Positions 8,883 to 17,052 of a DNA stretch of 64,000 nt are shown here, in pieces; within the stretch, counting starts at the first letter, position 1; the number at the start of each line of letters is the position of its first letter. The stretch is taken from the NCBI GenBank assembly GCA_020849615.1, contig JADLFW010000040.1, positions 124,001 through 188,000 on the forward strand. The letters are read 5' to 3'. Both the position numbers and the translations under genes were made by a program. The notes below the pieces were generated by a model. It saw only the letters and a program-made list of their open reading frames with translations. It was not told where the DNA came from and ran no database searches. Source of the stretch: Phycisphaerales bacterium. Its GTDB lineage: Bacteria; Planctomycetota; Phycisphaerae; Phycisphaerales; UBA1924.

Positions 8883-11393
8883 ATGGCCACCGTCGCGGTC
8901 AGGATGACAGCACGCGCAGCGGCCCGCCGGGCCTTGGTCCGTTCATGGCTGAACGGCGCTGCGTGGTGGCTCCTCGGCGCCGGTCTGGTCTCACTGATCC
9001 TGGTGCTCATCGGCAAGCGGGACATTCCGGTGCCCGGCTGGCCCGCCCTGCTGGCCGCCAGCCTGGCCGTGAGCGTGGCCGGGGGATTGCTTTCTGCTTG
9101 GCAGCGCCGTCTTTCCCAGGCGCGGGCCGCTCACCGGCTCGATGCCCAACTCGGCCTCAAGGATCGACTCGGGTCCGCGCTCGCGTTCGAGAACGCCACT
9201 CCCGCCGGGCCGTTCCAGATCCTCGCTGTCGCCGAGGGTGAAAGGCTCGCCCCATCGGTCCATATCGGGGAGGCCATACGCATCCGCCCGCACTGGACCT
9301 GGTACGCCGGGCCCGGCCTTCTTGCATGCACGGTGCTGACAGCAATCTACATCCCCGCGGTGGTCAACCGCCCCGCACAGCCCGACCTCCGGGCCCAGCG
9401 CCGCGAGGCCGCCGAGAGCATCAAGTCGGCCTCCGAGGCTGTTCTCACCCTCGCCGGGCCCGACACCGAAGATCCGGTGGTGGCCCGCGAAATCGAATCG
9501 GTCCGCCAGATCGAGGAAGAGCTGAACTCCGGGGCTTCCCGGCCCACCGAGGCCCGGGCCGATGGCGCCCGCTCGCTCGAGCGCATCGCCGAACGATTCG
9601 AGCAGCGCGCGGGCTACGCCGAGGAGCTTTCGCAGGCCCTGCGCGATGCGCTGAGCCGGGCAGCGCGGCGACCGGATGATGCCGGACCTCTCCGGCCCGG
9701 AGCACCCGAATCCCAGCAGTTCAACGAACTGGCGGATGCCCTGAAGCGGGGAGACTTGGCGGCCGCGCAGTCCGCTGCTGCGGAAACTGCCCGAAGGCTC
9801 GAGCAGATGGCTCCGGCGGAGCGCGAAGCGCTGGCGACCGAGCTTCGCACGTTGGCCCGGGCGATCGAGGAGGCCGAGGCGGCTGCGGCGGGCGGCGAGC
9901 CAGCACCGTCGGATTCCGTACCGAGCGAACTTAACCAACGTCCGGGCCAGGCCGAGCCGCCGGCGGGAATGCCACCGCCGCCCGACGGTCCTTCCACGCC
10001 GCCTCCGCCGGAAGCGCCGAAGCCTCCGGAAACGCCTATCGCGGACCCGCAGTCGGCTTCGCCCCGGCCATCGGATCCGTCCAGCGCCCAAGATCAGAAG
10101 CGACGGCAGCTACAGGACTTGCGCCGCGATCTCGAGAACGCAGCGCGCGAGGCGGAGTCCCGAGACAGCCAGCGTGACCAACCCGGACAACCATCCGGCG
10201 GCCAGCCCCAACCCCAGGACGGCGAACAGCGGACGCAGCCGGGCCAGGCCGACAAGCCTGATTCATCCAGTCGCCCGGGCACAGGCGCGGAGCCCAAGCC
10301 TGGAGATCAACCCGAGCGTCCATCCGGCGGCCCCAAGAGCGATCGCCCATCGCCGCAGGATCAACCGCAATCCGGAACGCCATCTCCCCGCCCCGCGCCG
10401 GAACCATCTCAACGGCAAAGTCCCTCATCAGCATCGGAACCGCGGCCGGGGACTCAGCCGGGCTCCCAAGGCTCGCCGCCGGCACAGTCAGATCCGGGCC
10501 GGCCCGCGGATGGGTCGCGGCGGCCGCAGCAGTCCCCGAACACGCCCGGCACTCCGCAGCCCACTCCCCAGCCGAGTCCCGGTACTTCCGGTCAGCCTGC
10601 TCCCCAGCCCGGGCCCGATCAGCAGCCGGGCCAGCGTCAGCAGCCGGGCCAGGACAGGAGACCCGCGCCGGCCAACGCCGATCAACCTGAAGAGGGGGCA
10701 CCTCTTGACACGCCCGATGGAACGCCCCCCGCAACTTCGCCACCAGGCACATCCGAGCCGAAGACCGGGCCTGGGTCGGGCTCGGCGATGGAGCAGTTGG
10801 CCCGGCGGCTGGGTGAAGCCGGCCGGCTCGCCGAGCAGGCCCGGCGGGATGAGCGCACCGCTCAGGAGATGCGGCGCCAAGCCGAGGAGCTCTTGAATCG
10901 GTCCACCCCGGAAGAGCGCCGTCGGCTCGAAGAACTGGCCCGGCAGCTTGGTGGGGATCATGGCAAGCCGGCGCAGCGCGATGGCGGTCCGGGGGAGCCG
11001 GGCGATGGCCCGGGGCAGGATGGTCGGACCCGGGCCGGCGGAGAGCCGAGTCAGCCGCTCCCATGGACAGGGGAGCAGACGATTGATGCCCGCCCCAAGA
11101 TCAGCCCGAATGAACTCGCAAGCACGCCGCAGCGGGAGGCGGCCCGGTGGTCGGGCGATGCTCCGGCCCGGGAGGAGGCTGCGATGATCCGCGGATCCGC
11201 GGGCGAGCGGGCGCGGCAGGCGGCCCGGGGCCTGGAGCGGGCCATCGAGCAGCAGAGCGTGCCGGGCCCGTACACCGACATCGTCCGGCGGGTGCAGCGC
11301 CGCTACGCCCAGCGGGCCGCGGCGGGGCCGAACCCGAGCGCAACTCCTTCGACCGTTCCCGATGCCCCCGATGTGGGCGCCCGGCCCAGGTAG
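8883..11393 (+). CDS. Pro/Gln-rich membrane protein, DUF4175-like
   Basis: 836-residue protein. The N-terminal 150 residues hold two or three membrane helices (WLNGAAWWLLGAGLVSLILVLIG, LLAASLAVSVAGGLLSAW and a later WYAGPGLLACTVLTAIYIPAV) with RAAHRLDAQLGLKDRLGSALAFE between them, as in DUF4175-type proteins. Residues about 170-350 are charged and helical (likely coiled coil). About 350-640 is low-complexity Pro/Gln/Ser/Gly, and the C terminus returns to charged helix. It sits 6 bp upstream of the VWA gene, so the two form a unit. Such pairs often occur near MoxR/BatA clusters in planctomycetes, but no MoxR is in this window. The biochemical role is unknown. Confidence 0.65.
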   Translation: MATVAVRMTARAAARRALVRSWLNGAAWWLLGAGLVSLILVLIGKRDIPVPGWPALLAASLAVSVAGGLLSAWQRRLSQARAAHRLDAQLGLKDRLGSALAFENATPAGPFQILAVAEGERLAPSVHIGEAIRIRPHWTWYAGPGLLACTVLTAIYIPAVVNRPAQPDLRAQRREAAESIKSASEAVLTLAGPDTEDPVVAREIESVRQIEEELNSGASRPTEARADGARSLERIAERFEQRAGYAEELSQALRDALSRAARRPDDAGPLRPGAPESQQFNELADALKRGDLAAAQSAAAETARRLEQMAPAEREALATELRTLARAIEEAEAAAAGGEPAPSDSVPSELNQRPGQAEPPAGMPPPPDGPSTPPPPEAPKPPETPIADPQSASPRPSDPSSAQDQKRRQLQDLRRDLENAAREAESRDSQRDQPGQPSGGQPQPQDGEQRTQPGQADKPDSSSRPGTGAEPKPGDQPERPSGGPKSDRPSPQDQPQSGTPSPRPAPEPSQRQSPSSASEPRPGTQPGSQGSPPAQSDPGRPADGSRRPQQSPNTPGTPQPTPQPSPGTSGQPAPQPGPDQQPGQRQQPGQDRRPAPANADQPEEGAPLDTPDGTPPATSPPGTSEPKTGPGSGSAMEQLARRLGEAGRLAEQARRDERTAQEMRRQAEELLNRSTPEERRRLEELARQLGGDHGKPAQRDGGPGEPGDGPGQDGRTRAGGEPSQPLPWTGEQTIDARPKISPNELASTPQREAARWSGDAPAREEAAMIRGSAGERARQAARGLERAIEQQSVPGPYTDIVRRVQRRYAQRAAAGPNPSATPSTVPDAPDVGARPR

Positions 11394-11399
11394 CCCCCG

Positions 11400-14300
11400 T
11401 TGACTCTCCACTTTGAAGATCCATCCCGGCTCTGGCTCATCGTTCTGGCCATCCCCATGGCGTGGCTCGGGCTGCGCTGGTTCTCGGCGATGTCCGGGCT
11501 GCGGAGGGGGACGGCGATCGCGGCGCGTGTCGTGCTGGTCGCCCTGCTGGCCGCCCTGCTCGCCGGCGCCAGCGCGGTCAGGACCAGCGACAAGCTCGCC
11601 GTGGTCGGGCTGGTCGATGCCTCCGGGTCTGTGACCCGGTTCGGCGCGGGCGGGCCCGCGGATGGATCAGCATCTCAGGCCCGGCCAGATCTCGCGTGGT
11701 TGTTCCTCGCGTCGGTTTCGCGACAGCGCGGGCCCGATGACCTGCTCGGCGCGGTGGTCTTCGATGGCGCTGCGGCCGGCGTGGCGACGCCATCCCGGGC
11801 CCGATTGCCCGAGTCGCCGCCCGAGCCGCCGATGCAGCCCGGCACCGACATCGCCCGGGCGATCCGCCTCGGGGCCTCCATGATCCCCGATGATGCGGCC
11901 GGGCGGCTGATTCTCTTCAGCGATGGCAACCAGACCAGCGGGGATGCGCTGGAGGCGGCCCGTGAACTGGCCCGTCGGGGCGCTGCCGGACGATCCGGCG
12001 GAGTGCGGATCGATGTTGTTCCGATGCGGTACTCCGCCGGGTCCGAAGTCGCGGTCGAGAGCGTCGATGCCCCGCCCACCGCGGCCGCGGAGTCAGTGGT
12101 CAACATTCGGGTTACGCTCTCCTCTTCCTCAGACGCTTCCGGCACGCTGCGGCTGCTGCGCGAAGGGGATGCGGTGGACCTCAACGGCGATGAGCCCGGC
12201 ACGGGCCGGGCCGTCAGGCTCACGCCGGGCCGCAACGCCTTCGTCCTGCCCGTCGAGCTCGAGCCGGGGCGGATCCACCGATTCCACGCGGTTTTCGAAC
12301 CCCAGGGCGCGACCGACCGCATCACCGAGAACAACGAGGGCGAAACTTTCACGATCACGCCCGGCAAGGGGAGTGTGCTGCTGGTCGATGGGGTAAGCGC
12401 GGGCGACCCGGGCGGCGCGGGATCGACCCTGGCCCGGGCCCTGCGCGAGAGCGCCATCGATGTCACCGTCATCGCCCCCGGGGCGTTCCCCGCGGACCTG
12501 GTCGGGCTGCAGGCGTACGACATGGTGATCCTCGAAAACGTGCCGGCGGATGCGATCGAGATCGCCAGTCACGATCACCTGGCCTCGTTCGTCCGCGACC
12601 TGGGCGGCGGGCTGATCATGATCGGCGGGCCCGACTCCTTCGGCGCGGGCGGATGGCGCGGCACTCCCGTCGAGGCGATCCTCCCGGTGAAGCTGGAGCT
12701 GCCGGAGCGGATGGTCATCCCCGAGATGGCCATTGTCTTTGTGCTCGACAGTTCCGGGTCTATGCGGCGCGGGGTCTCGGGGTCGGGCCGGTCGCAGATG
12801 GAGATCGCCAACGAGTCGACCATCGCCGCGATCCGCGCCCTCGACGCCCGTGATCTCGTCGGCGTCGTCGCCTTCAGCCGCGATCCCGAGGTCGTCGTCG
12901 AGCTCGGCCCCAACTCCGACCCGGCCCGGACGATTGGCCTGGTCCGCGGCATCACGCCCGACGGCGGCACGGCCATCGGGCCCGCGCTCGCGGAGGCATC
13001 GCGGATGCTCGCCTCGAGCGACGCCAAGCTCAAGCACATCGTGCTGCTGTCGGATGGGCGGTCCATGGGGGAGGAGACGCTGCCGGACCAGGCGGCCGCC
13101 ATCGCGGCCCAGGGAATCCGGATCTCCTCCATCGCGATGGGCAACGACGCCAGCGTCGGCACCATGGAGCTGATCGCGCAGCACGGCGGCGGGACGTTCT
13201 ACAACGTCATCAACCCTTCCTCGCTGCCCCGCGCCTTCCTGAAGATCGTGCGGATCGTGCGCTCGCCGCTCATCCGCGAGGTGCCGTTCGATCCCGTGAT
13301 CCCACCGACCGGTTCGCCGCTGCTCCTCGGGATCGACCAGCCGCCGGCGCTGGGCGGGCTGACCCTCACGCAGGCCCGCGATGAGCCCACCGTCATCAAC
13401 GCGATGCTCACCCCCGAGGGCGAACCGGTGCTGGCTCACTGGACGGCCGAACTGGGGCAGGTCGCGGCGTTTACTTCCGATGCGCACCGCTGGGCCCGGC
13501 TGTGGCTTGACTGGCCCGGATACCGGTCGTTCTGGTCGCAGGCGGTGCGGACGCTCTCCCGAGCGGGCGGCGGCCGCCTGTTGCAGGCCGAGACGCGGGC
13601 CGCCGGCGGCGAGCTTCGCCTGCGCCTTGATGCCGCTGACGACGCCGGCCGGCCGATGGACCAGCTGGATGTGCCGGCGACGGTCTACACCCCCTCGGGC
13701 GCGAAGCGCGAACTGCGGTTCTCGCAGACGGGCCCCGGGCTCTACGAAGCGGTGGTCTCCGCCGATGAGCCCGGCAGCTATGTCTCGGTCATCAAGCCCC
13801 GGTCGGCCTCCAAGAGGCTCAACCCCGTCATCACCGGCGCCTCGGTCTCCGCGGGCGCCGAGTTCCAGCAGCTCCACTCCAACGTTGCGCTACTCGAGGA
13901 GATCGCCCGCATCACCGGCGGGCGCATCCTTGATCTCAACCGTCCGCAGGATGCCGCGGTATTCGACCGCGCGGGCGTCACCCCCAGCCGGGCCCTGGCG
14001 CCCCTCTGGCGGCCGCTGCTCCTCTGGACGCTGATCGTCCTCCTTGTCGATATCGGCACCCGCCGCATCGCCTGGGACCGCTGGATCAGCCGCGAGCTCG
14101 GGGCCGACCTCCGCCGCGCCGCCCAGGATGCCGTGCGCGAACGCGGCGCTGAGGCCCAGCGCACGCTCGCGGGCCTGCGCGGTCGGCGCACCGCGCCCTC
14201 CTCGCCCGAGACCGTCACCGATTCGCTCAGCCTCGGCGAGGATGATGCCCGAAAACTGGCCCGCGCAGCGGCCGACCGCCGCCGGGCCCAGCGTCTGGCC

Positions 14301-14429
14301 GAGATCCGCGCCGCGACCGAGCACCCGGACGCTCCTCTCGCGGATGCCCCGCCCGAGCCGATCGATCCCGCCGACGAGACCGCGCTGCGGGCTGCGAAGC
14401 GCCGGGCCCGCGAGCGGTTCGATGAGTAG
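11400..14429 (+). CDS. VWA domain membrane protein with glutamine-amidotransferase-like fold
   Basis: 1009-residue membrane protein. Two N-terminal helices (LWLIVLAIPMAWLGLRW; AARVVLVALLAALLAGASAV) precede a first VWA-like region starting LAVVGLVDASGSVTRF. Then comes a beta domain, a GATase-like segment (VLLVDGVSAG; YDMVILENVPAD; GGLIMIGGPDSFG), and a complete VWA domain whose MIDAS DSSGSMRR lies near residue 449 with the Thr/Asp partners in DGGTAIGP and LLSDGRSMG. A helix near residue 880 (RPLLLWTLIVLLVDIGT) precedes a charged tail. The start is TTG at 11400, 6 bp after the previous stop. The family resembles BatA/DUF1355-type proteins; the partner or ligand is unknown. Confidence 0.8.
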   Translation: MTLHFEDPSRLWLIVLAIPMAWLGLRWFSAMSGLRRGTAIAARVVLVALLAALLAGASAVRTSDKLAVVGLVDASGSVTRFGAGGPADGSASQARPDLAWLFLASVSRQRGPDDLLGAVVFDGAAAGVATPSRARLPESPPEPPMQPGTDIARAIRLGASMIPDDAAGRLILFSDGNQTSGDALEAARELARRGAAGRSGGVRIDVVPMRYSAGSEVAVESVDAPPTAAAESVVNIRVTLSSSSDASGTLRLLREGDAVDLNGDEPGTGRAVRLTPGRNAFVLPVELEPGRIHRFHAVFEPQGATDRITENNEGETFTITPGKGSVLLVDGVSAGDPGGAGSTLARALRESAIDVTVIAPGAFPADLVGLQAYDMVILENVPADAIEIASHDHLASFVRDLGGGLIMIGGPDSFGAGGWRGTPVEAILPVKLELPERMVIPEMAIVFVLDSSGSMRRGVSGSGRSQMEIANESTIAAIRALDARDLVGVVAFSRDPEVVVELGPNSDPARTIGLVRGITPDGGTAIGPALAEASRMLASSDAKLKHIVLLSDGRSMGEETLPDQAAAIAAQGIRISSIAMGNDASVGTMELIAQHGGGTFYNVINPSSLPRAFLKIVRIVRSPLIREVPFDPVIPPTGSPLLLGIDQPPALGGLTLTQARDEPTVINAMLTPEGEPVLAHWTAELGQVAAFTSDAHRWARLWLDWPGYRSFWSQAVRTLSRAGGGRLLQAETRAAGGELRLRLDAADDAGRPMDQLDVPATVYTPSGAKRELRFSQTGPGLYEAVVSADEPGSYVSVIKPRSASKRLNPVITGASVSAGAEFQQLHSNVALLEEIARITGGRILDLNRPQDAAVFDRAGVTPSRALAPLWRPLLLWTLIVLLVDIGTRRIAWDRWISRELGADLRRAAQDAVRERGAEAQRTLAGLRGRRTAPSSPETVTDSLSLGEDDARKLARAAADRRRAQRLAEIRAATEHPDAPLADAPPEPIDPADETALRAAKRRARERFDE

Positions 14430-14466
14430 GGAAATTCGCTCCGTGGTGGACCGGGATCCGCGGGCG

Positions 14467-14472
14467 TACCGT
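14467..14472 (+). promoter_or_regulatory. -10 element of the methyltransferase gene (leaderless type)
   Basis: TACCGT ends 5 nt before the ATG at 14478. Confidence 0.55.
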
Positions 14473-14477
14473 GGGTT

Positions 14478-15251
14478 ATGGTCACCCCGCCGGCGACTCC
14501 GCTGCACGATCTCAACCCCACGGGCCGGTTCTCCGACCGCGCGCAGGATTACGCCCGCTACCGCCCGTCGTATCCGGGCGAGGCCATCGATGCGCTGCTC
14601 GATGGGCTCGGCAAGACCGCGGGCCTGACGGTCGTGGATGTCGGCGCGGGCACCGGCATTTCGGCCCGGCAGCTCGCCGACCGCGGCCCGTCCGTGATCG
14701 CGCTGGAGCCCAACGAGTCGATGCGCCGGGCGGCCCAGGCGCACCCGCGCGTCCGGTTCCTGGATGGGACAGCTGAATCGACCGGGCTCTCCGACCGCAG
14801 CGTCGATCTGGTGCTGGCGGCGCAGGCGTTCCACTGGTTCCGCCAGCGGCAGGCCCTCGCCGAGTTCCATCGTGTGCTGCGCCCCGCGGCCCGGCTGGGC
14901 CTGATGTGGAATCTCCGCGATGAGGACCACCCCTTCACCCGCGGCTACACCGAGATCATCCGCGACAAGACCGGCTCCGAGCCCGCCGAGATGCGGCCGT
15001 TCGATCCCGACGTCATCACCGCCGATGGCCTCTTCCGCGATGTGCGCCTCTCCGAGTTCATCTTCGAGCAGCCGCTCGACGAGGCCGCCCTCGTTGGCCG
15101 GGCCGCCAGCGCCTCGTACATCCCCAAGGCCGGGCCCGGATGGGACGCGATCGCCGCGAGCCTTCGCGAACTCGCCCGCCGGCACGCCGGGCGCGACGGC
15201 CTGACCACCATGCGCTACGTCACCCGCGTCTACACCGCCGCGGCCGTGTAG
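14478..15251 (+). CDS. class I SAM-dependent methyltransferase
   Basis: 257-residue cytoplasmic methyltransferase of the Methyltransf_11 group. YARYRPSYPGEAIDALLDGL is the usual entry of this subfamily. Motif I is VVDVGAGTGISARQL at about residues 53-67, motif II is IALEPNESMRRAA, and DLVLAAQAFHWF is the motif IV region, with LRPAARLGLMWNLRDE following. The substrate cannot be assigned; relatives are annotated only as methyltransferases. The 3' end overlaps the miaB 3' end by 22 bp on the other strand. Confidence 0.9.
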   Translation: MVTPPATPLHDLNPTGRFSDRAQDYARYRPSYPGEAIDALLDGLGKTAGLTVVDVGAGTGISARQLADRGPSVIALEPNESMRRAAQAHPRVRFLDGTAESTGLSDRSVDLVLAAQAFHWFRQRQALAEFHRVLRPAARLGLMWNLRDEDHPFTRGYTEIIRDKTGSEPAEMRPFDPDVITADGLFRDVRLSEFIFEQPLDEAALVGRAASASYIPKAGPGWDAIAASLRELARRHAGRDGLTTMRYVTRVYTAAAV

Positions 15252-16978
15252 GCCGGATCGGCCGGCGATCCGTGCAGCGCCAGCCCGCTGGCCGAGTCGA
15301 TCCGCACGGGGACGACGCGCCCGATGAGCAGCGCCGCCGCCACCGCGGGTGCATCGAAGAAGACGATCAGGTCGCCATCGGTCCGGGCCGAGAGCTGCAC
15401 CGTGCCCGGCGGGCCGGATGGCAACTCGGCCTCCGTTTCCTCGGCGTCGATGGCGCACGCCGAACCGCCGTGGTCGGAAAGCCCCTTGCCGTTCAGCGTC
15501 AGCGATGTCGTGCCGGGCCCGCCCGCTCCCCCGGCGCCGCACGCGCCGCCCGGCTTTGCAGCCCGCTTCTGCTCGCGGCGCGACAGGCCCTCCACCAGCA
15601 CATCCAGCGTCTTGCCGACCTGCGCCTGGCTCAGCCCATCGCTGATGCGGCCCTGGATCGCCAGAAGATCGTTGTTGCGGCGGCGCTTCACCGACTCGGG
15701 CACATCATCGGCGAGCTTGTCGAACGCGATCGTGCCGGGCCGGGGCGAGTACTTGAAGATGAAGCAGTTCTTGTACCGTGCCCGCTCCACCAGCGCCACC
15801 GTCGCCGCGTAGTCGTCATCGGTCTCGGTCGGGAAGCCGACGATGATGTCCCCCGACACCGTGAGCGGCCGGTTGATCTCGGGCTGGTCGAGGAACGACC
15901 GCGCCCGGTCGAGGAACTCGAGGTACTCGGCCACCTCATACCCGCGGTTCATCAGCTTCAGGATGCGGTCCGAGCCCGACTGCGCGGGGACGTGCAGGTA
16001 GCGGCAGATTCGGGGGTGGTCGCGGATGACCTCGAGCACATCATCGCCGAAGTCGCGCGGGTAGCTGGTGACGAAGCGCAGCCTCCGGATCGCCGGGACT
16101 TCATCGTGGATGCGGCGGAGCAGGTCGGCGAACGTCGTCACGCCCGTGCCGGCGAAGGGGTCGCGGCGATGGCCGCCGGCGTACGAGCGGCCCTTCTGCG
16201 GCTGGGTGACGCCATCGACCACCACCGCGGCGCCGTGCTCGAATCGGTAGTGGTTGACGGTCTGGCCCAGCAGCGTGATCTCGATCACGCCGGAGTCCGC
16301 GAGCCGTTTGCACTCTTCGACGATGTGATCGGGCGGGCGGTGCACCTCCGCGCCGCGGGTGAACGGCACGACGCAGTACGTGCAGAACTTGTTGCACCCA
16401 CGGGTGATGCGGACGTAGGCCGAAGCGCGCGGCGTACCGGGCTCGGGGTCGGCGTCGATGGGCGAGATCGCGCGCGAGAGGTCGAGCATCTCCAGCGAAT
16501 CGGCCGCGGCGGCGAGCGTGGAGCTGCGGCGCGAGGAGCTGCCCTGCAGCGCCACCTGCCCGGCCGATCGCTCCGCGGCCAGTTCGGCATCGAGTCCGTC
16601 TTCGAGCGAGATGCGGGTGCGGACGGCGTTGTCGAGGAGCCCGGGGAGCTTGTCGAGCTCGCCGGGCCCGCACAGGATGTCTACGACCGGCATCCGCCGG
16701 ATCAGGTCCTTGCCATCCCGCTCGGCCATGCAGCCCAGGACACCGACAACCAGCCCGGGCTGGTCCACCTTGCGCCGGGCCAGCTCGCCCAGCCGCGACC
16801 AGACCTTCTGCTCGGCGTGCTCGCGGACCGAGCAGGTGTTGTAGAGGATGATCCCCGCGGCCTCGGGGTCGGGGGTGAGGCGGTAGCCCAGGGCGCGGAG
16901 CTGGCCCGTCACCAGCTCCGAGTCCAGCTCGTTCATCTGGCAGCCGAAGGTCTCGATGTAGACATCCCGGCGGGGCAT
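15230..16978 (-). CDS. miaB: tRNA-2-methylthio-N6-dimethylallyladenosine synthase
   Basis: Radical SAM methylthiotransferase modifying A37 of tRNAs that read UNN codons. The N-terminal domain starts DVYIETFGCQMNELDSE (first cluster Cys near residue 13; further Cys in LYNTCSVREHAE and GCMAERDG). The radical SAM triad CNKFCTYC is near residue 194, and a TRAM-like segment lies at the C terminus. It is long (582 against about 450-470): one insertion of about 40 Ser/Ala-rich residues lies before the radical SAM triad and another Gly-rich one (GGACGAGGAGGPG) lies near residue 480. The start is ATG at 16978, with TAGACT 9 nt upstream. It is divergent from the histidine kinase gene. Confidence 0.94.
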   Translation of the reverse strand: MPRRDVYIETFGCQMNELDSELVTGQLRALGYRLTPDPEAAGIILYNTCSVREHAEQKVWSRLGELARRKVDQPGLVVGVLGCMAERDGKDLIRRMPVVDILCGPGELDKLPGLLDNAVRTRISLEDGLDAELAAERSAGQVALQGSSSRRSSTLAAAADSLEMLDLSRAISPIDADPEPGTPRASAYVRITRGCNKFCTYCVVPFTRGAEVHRPPDHIVEECKRLADSGVIEITLLGQTVNHYRFEHGAAVVVDGVTQPQKGRSYAGGHRRDPFAGTGVTTFADLLRRIHDEVPAIRRLRFVTSYPRDFGDDVLEVIRDHPRICRYLHVPAQSGSDRILKLMNRGYEVAEYLEFLDRARSFLDQPEINRPLTVSGDIIVGFPTETDDDYAATVALVERARYKNCFIFKYSPRPGTIAFDKLADDVPESVKRRRNNDLLAIQGRISDGLSQAQVGKTLDVLVEGLSRREQKRAAKPGGACGAGGAGGPGTTSLTLNGKGLSDHGGSACAIDAEETEAELPSGPPGTVQLSARTDGDLIVFFDAPAVAAALLIGRVVPVRIDSASGLALHGSPADPAYTAAAV

Positions 16979-16987
16979 GCGGAGCGA

Positions 16988-16993
16988 AGTCTA
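16988..16993 (-). promoter_or_regulatory. -10 element of miaB (leaderless type)
   Basis: TAGACT on the minus strand ends 9 nt before the miaB ATG at 16978. Confidence 0.6.
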
Positions 16994-17038
16994 CGCCCGG
17001 GCCCGGGGATGATCCGCGGCCCGCGCCGCCCGGGCCCG

Positions 17039-17044
17039 TACACT
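17039..17044 (+). promoter_or_regulatory. -10 element of the histidine kinase gene (leaderless type)
   Basis: TACACT ends 8 nt before the ATG at 17053. Confidence 0.65.
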
Positions 17045-17052
17045 CATCCCGC

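Noticed and set aside
12129..13877. 582-residue minus-strand open frame opposite the VWA gene
   Set aside because: Composition is Arg/Asp/Gly/His-rich with no domain; the opposite strand carries an intact VWA protein.
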